This document shows positions 40,150-42,188 of a stretch of 42,188 nucleotides of DNA, piece after piece; position 1 is the first letter of the stretch, and every line of letters starts with the position of its first letter. The notes under the pieces were generated by a model. It was not told the origin of the DNA and did no database searches. It saw only the letters and a program-made list of their open reading frames with translations. The DNA lies in the NCBI GenBank assembly GCA_012959665.1, contig DUCT01000011.1, positions 1 through 42,188 on the forward strand, given 5' to 3'. The translations under genes and the position numbers were made by a program. The DNA is from Myxococcales bacterium. GTDB taxonomy: Bacteria > Myxococcota_A > UBA9160 > UBA4427.

Positions 40150-42188
40150 ATGCGGCGCATTGTTTCTTCTCTGGTCGGGCTCGTCGCGCTCGTCGCGCTC
40201 GTCGTAGTCGGCGCGATCGTTCTGGTCATAGGGCTTTCCATGACGGACACCTCCGCCCTGAGGGACCGACTGGCCGCTGAACTCTCCACGGCCTCGGGAT
40301 ACACGATTACGATCCAGGGAAAATTGCATTTCGAGGTGCTTCCCCATCCAGGGGTAAGCGTGGAGGATGTCCGGGTCGAGAATCCCTTGCTGCCCGGCAA
40401 GAACCCACTGGCCCAAGCCACGCGTATCGAGGTGGACATCGAGCTTCTTCAATCCCTGGAGCAGCGGGAAATCGTGCTCGGGGCCGTGAGACTGAACGGC
40501 GCGGATGTGTGGCTCCACCGGAACGAGAAAGGCCAGATCAATTGGGCCCCGGCAACAAGAGCGCCCGAAGCGCCTCCGGAATCCTCCGGTGCCTTCCCGT
40601 TACAGCTGACGCCGCATCATCTCTTGGTGCAAAACTTCGAACTCCACATCAAGGACGATGTCTCCCATCGCTCAGCCACCCTATCCTCTGTTCGAGCCAA
40701 AGCCCAGCGTATAAAGAAAGGCCAACCCGTCCACTTCGACATCCAGGGCGACTTGGATCAAGACCACCTGCACCTTTCCGGCACGGTGACGCCACAAGTC
40801 GGAGAAATAACGGATCCGGATCGCCGCTGGAAGACCGATCTGCGCGTGGTCATCGGAGACGACGACGCAACCCTTGCGGTCCAGGGGACCACCGGTCCAC
40901 TTCCCAGCCTGACCCCCGCGGATCTCACTGTTTCGCTGTCCAGTCCCGAGCCCAGTCCGATCACCCATCGGCTGCTCGGCCCAAAGGCCGGCACCTGGGC
41001 CGAAATCGTTGGTCCCATCGAACTGAAGTGCAGCCTGCACCGCGAGAAGGACGGAGATCTATCGCTTCAAATCGGAGTGCTGGAATTGGGCCGGTCGGGG
41101 CAATTTCAGGCCTCGATCTCGGGTACGATCCACCGGTTGCTGGAGGGCGATGGCACCGAGCTTGCCCTCGAACTGAACAGTCCCAATCTCAGCCAGAGCC
41201 TGAAACCCTTGGCGCTTGGCCTGGCCAACCTCGGAGAAGCGCGCCTCACCACGGACTTGCGCGGCAGTACCTCGGCCCTGGTCGCCCAAGGCCTCGAGTT
41301 CCGGATCAAGCCACAAGAGGGCTTAGAGGCTCGCGTCCATGGCGATCTGAACCTGGCTGGCGGCGTGCTCAGCGGGGGTCTGGACCTCTCCATCGAGGCC
41401 ACCGACTTGGACTCCCTCACGAAGTTCGTGGTTGGGGTCTCGCCCCCGGAGACCCAAGGGCTGGCGGCGCTCTTCGATGCACACCGGCATCGCCCCCTAG
41501 TGGCTTATCTACTCAAACTACACCCCGTAGCCATTTCTGCGCGATTGGTGCCCTCGGGAAAACGTTGGTCCCTCAATGGGATCAAAGCAAAAACCGGCCC
41601 CTCCGGAAATAACTGGCTCGCGCTTTCGGGCAAGTTGGACACCCTTTGGCCCCGCCGGGATGGGGTCGAACTGAAACTCTCGTTCCAACTCGAAGACCCG
41701 GGCAGGATGCCCGGACTCGAAAAACGCCCGGTGGCCCAAATTTCCTCTGCCAAAGGGTCTGTGGTTTTTTCCCAGAGCACGCACGTGCCTGCCCAGCTCC
41801 GCGATATCGCCCTGGAACTTTCTGCCCATGACGACGTGGAGTTCGGACTTTCTGGAAATGTACTGATGGGCGGAATGGACACGAATGAATCCGGGCAGAT
41901 GGATTTTCGTCTCCGGGCCGGAAGCCTGTCCGCGCTCGGATGGTTTTGGGGCGGAAAGCTCCCCGACTCGGGCCCACTGACCGGAACTGGCCAACTGAAC
42001 GGATCCCTCGAAAATCTGAAGCTCGAGAACTTGGCGCTGAACATGGGGGCGATCAAGATTCGTGGTGGGGGCGGTTTCGCACGCAAGACGCCCACGGCTG
42101 AGATAAACCTGGACCTCGTCGTCGAGGGCGTTGACCTGTCCGGCTTTCATATCCCGACGCCAAACCCTGACCCCGGCAAGCGGGGGAA
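40150..42188 (+). CDS. AsmA family protein, C-terminus cut by window edge
   Basis: An open frame of 679 codons plus two bases runs off the right edge. Residues 4-30 form a very hydrophobic N-terminal anchor, with a 9-bp repeat coding Leu-Val-Ala. Next is the AsmA start (RDRLAAELSTASGYTITIQG, then FEVLPHPGVSVEDVRVENPLL, ARRIEVDIELL-like and GADVWLHRNEKGQINW), and then long beta-rich repeats as in AsmA/TamB-like lipid-transport proteins. These span the periplasm and carry phospholipids or help outer-membrane assembly. The ATG at 40150 has GAGGAG about 14 bases upstream, a long spacing. It is 222 bases after the chrA stop on the same strand, and the gap holds nothing clear. Confidence 0.83.
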   Translation, partial: MRRIVSSLVGLVALVALVVVGAIVLVIGLSMTDTSALRDRLAAELSTASGYTITIQGKLHFEVLPHPGVSVEDVRVENPLLPGKNPLAQATRIEVDIELLQSLEQREIVLGAVRLNGADVWLHRNEKGQINWAPATRAPEAPPESSGAFPLQLTPHHLLVQNFELHIKDDVSHRSATLSSVRAKAQRIKKGQPVHFDIQGDLDQDHLHLSGTVTPQVGEITDPDRRWKTDLRVVIGDDDATLAVQGTTGPLPSLTPADLTVSLSSPEPSPITHRLLGPKAGTWAEIVGPIELKCSLHREKDGDLSLQIGVLELGRSGQFQASISGTIHRLLEGDGTELALELNSPNLSQSLKPLALGLANLGEARLTTDLRGSTSALVAQGLEFRIKPQEGLEARVHGDLNLAGGVLSGGLDLSIEATDLDSLTKFVVGVSPPETQGLAALFDAHRHRPLVAYLLKLHPVAISARLVPSGKRWSLNGIKAKTGPSGNNWLALSGKLDTLWPRRDGVELKLSFQLEDPGRMPGLEKRPVAQISSAKGSVVFSQSTHVPAQLRDIALELSAHDDVEFGLSGNVLMGGMDTNESGQMDFRLRAGSLSALGWFWGGKLPDSGPLTGTGQLNGSLENLKLENLALNMGAIKIRGGGGFARKTPTAEINLDLVVEGVDLSGFHIPTPNPDPGKRG

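Noticed and set aside
1-42188. Defence system, prophage, integron or insertion sequence
   Set aside because: No transposase, integrase, terminal inverted repeats, nuclease-helicase pairs or toxin-antitoxin genes were recognised on either strand.

Overview
The window is a GC-rich (about 60-65% by eye), densely coded chromosomal segment from a Gram-negative bacterium. Several predicted lipoproteins with clear lipoboxes, a DsbB-type oxidoreductase, an AsmA-family protein and a BrkB/YihY membrane protein point to an outer membrane. The gene mix (many SDRs, acyl-CoA dehydrogenases, family III CoA-transferases, LLM oxidoreductase, Rieske oxygenase, sulfotransferases, DUF1214, DUF3604) resembles high-GC deltaproteobacterial or Myxococcota/Binatota-like genomes, or lipid-degrading gammaproteobacteria. 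No rRNA, tRNA or species marker is present, so the lineage is inference only.

Layout. 0-8 kb: a truncated exported protein, an LLM flavin oxidoreductase, a DUF1214 protein, a translationally coupled SDR-sulfotransferase-SDR operon, a TauD/TfdA dioxygenase and a serine beta-lactamase-like hydrolase. 8-11.2 kb: a lipoprotein with a flavin split-barrel domain, a glycine-zipper exported protein, a Baeyer-Villiger-type flavin monooxygenase and a small cupin; parts of this stretch are less GC-rich. 11.3-14.2 kb: glutaryl-CoA dehydrogenase followed by a split XdhC pair and a MobA-like nucleotidyltransferase (molybdenum-hydroxylase maturation). 14.4-16.4 kb: a DUF3604 lipoprotein. 16.5-19.2 kb: an overlapping four-gene operon (two MaoC-type hydratase subunits, a thiolase-like protein, a DUF35 protein) resembling the steroid side-chain igr module of actinobacteria. 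19.5-21.9 kb: a tandem two-domain CoA-transferase.

22-33.3 kb: an amidohydrolase, a DUF5993/DsbB pair, a PaiB-like protein, a Rieske oxygenase, a TesB-like thioesterase, an ABM protein, an SDR preceded by a heptamer repeat, a 3-hydroxyacyl-CoA dehydrogenase, a group II truncated globin, and an operon of two different acyl-CoA dehydrogenases plus an HSL-type esterase. 33.3-37.2 kb is an envelope block: SYLF-like lipoprotein, BrkB protein, an unusual 12/16-bp tandem array, a small lipoprotein and a repeat-bearing exported protein. 37.5-42.2 kb: a 29-residue peptide, a low-GC sulfotransferase, a chromate-type transporter, and an AsmA-family protein truncated by the window edge.

Taken together, most of the genes could handle CoA-activated, sterol- or terpenoid-like lipids: ring or side-chain oxygenation (Rieske, BVMO, TauD, LLM), alcohol/ketone interconversion (SDRs), CoA loading (CoA-transferase), beta-oxidation (dehydrogenases, hydratases, thiolase/aldolase) and thioester or ester hydrolysis. 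This pathway reading is inference from family membership. No mobile element, CRISPR array, defence system or transcription factor of a standard DNA-binding class was found; the most unusual sequence features are three separate short tandem-repeat arrays.
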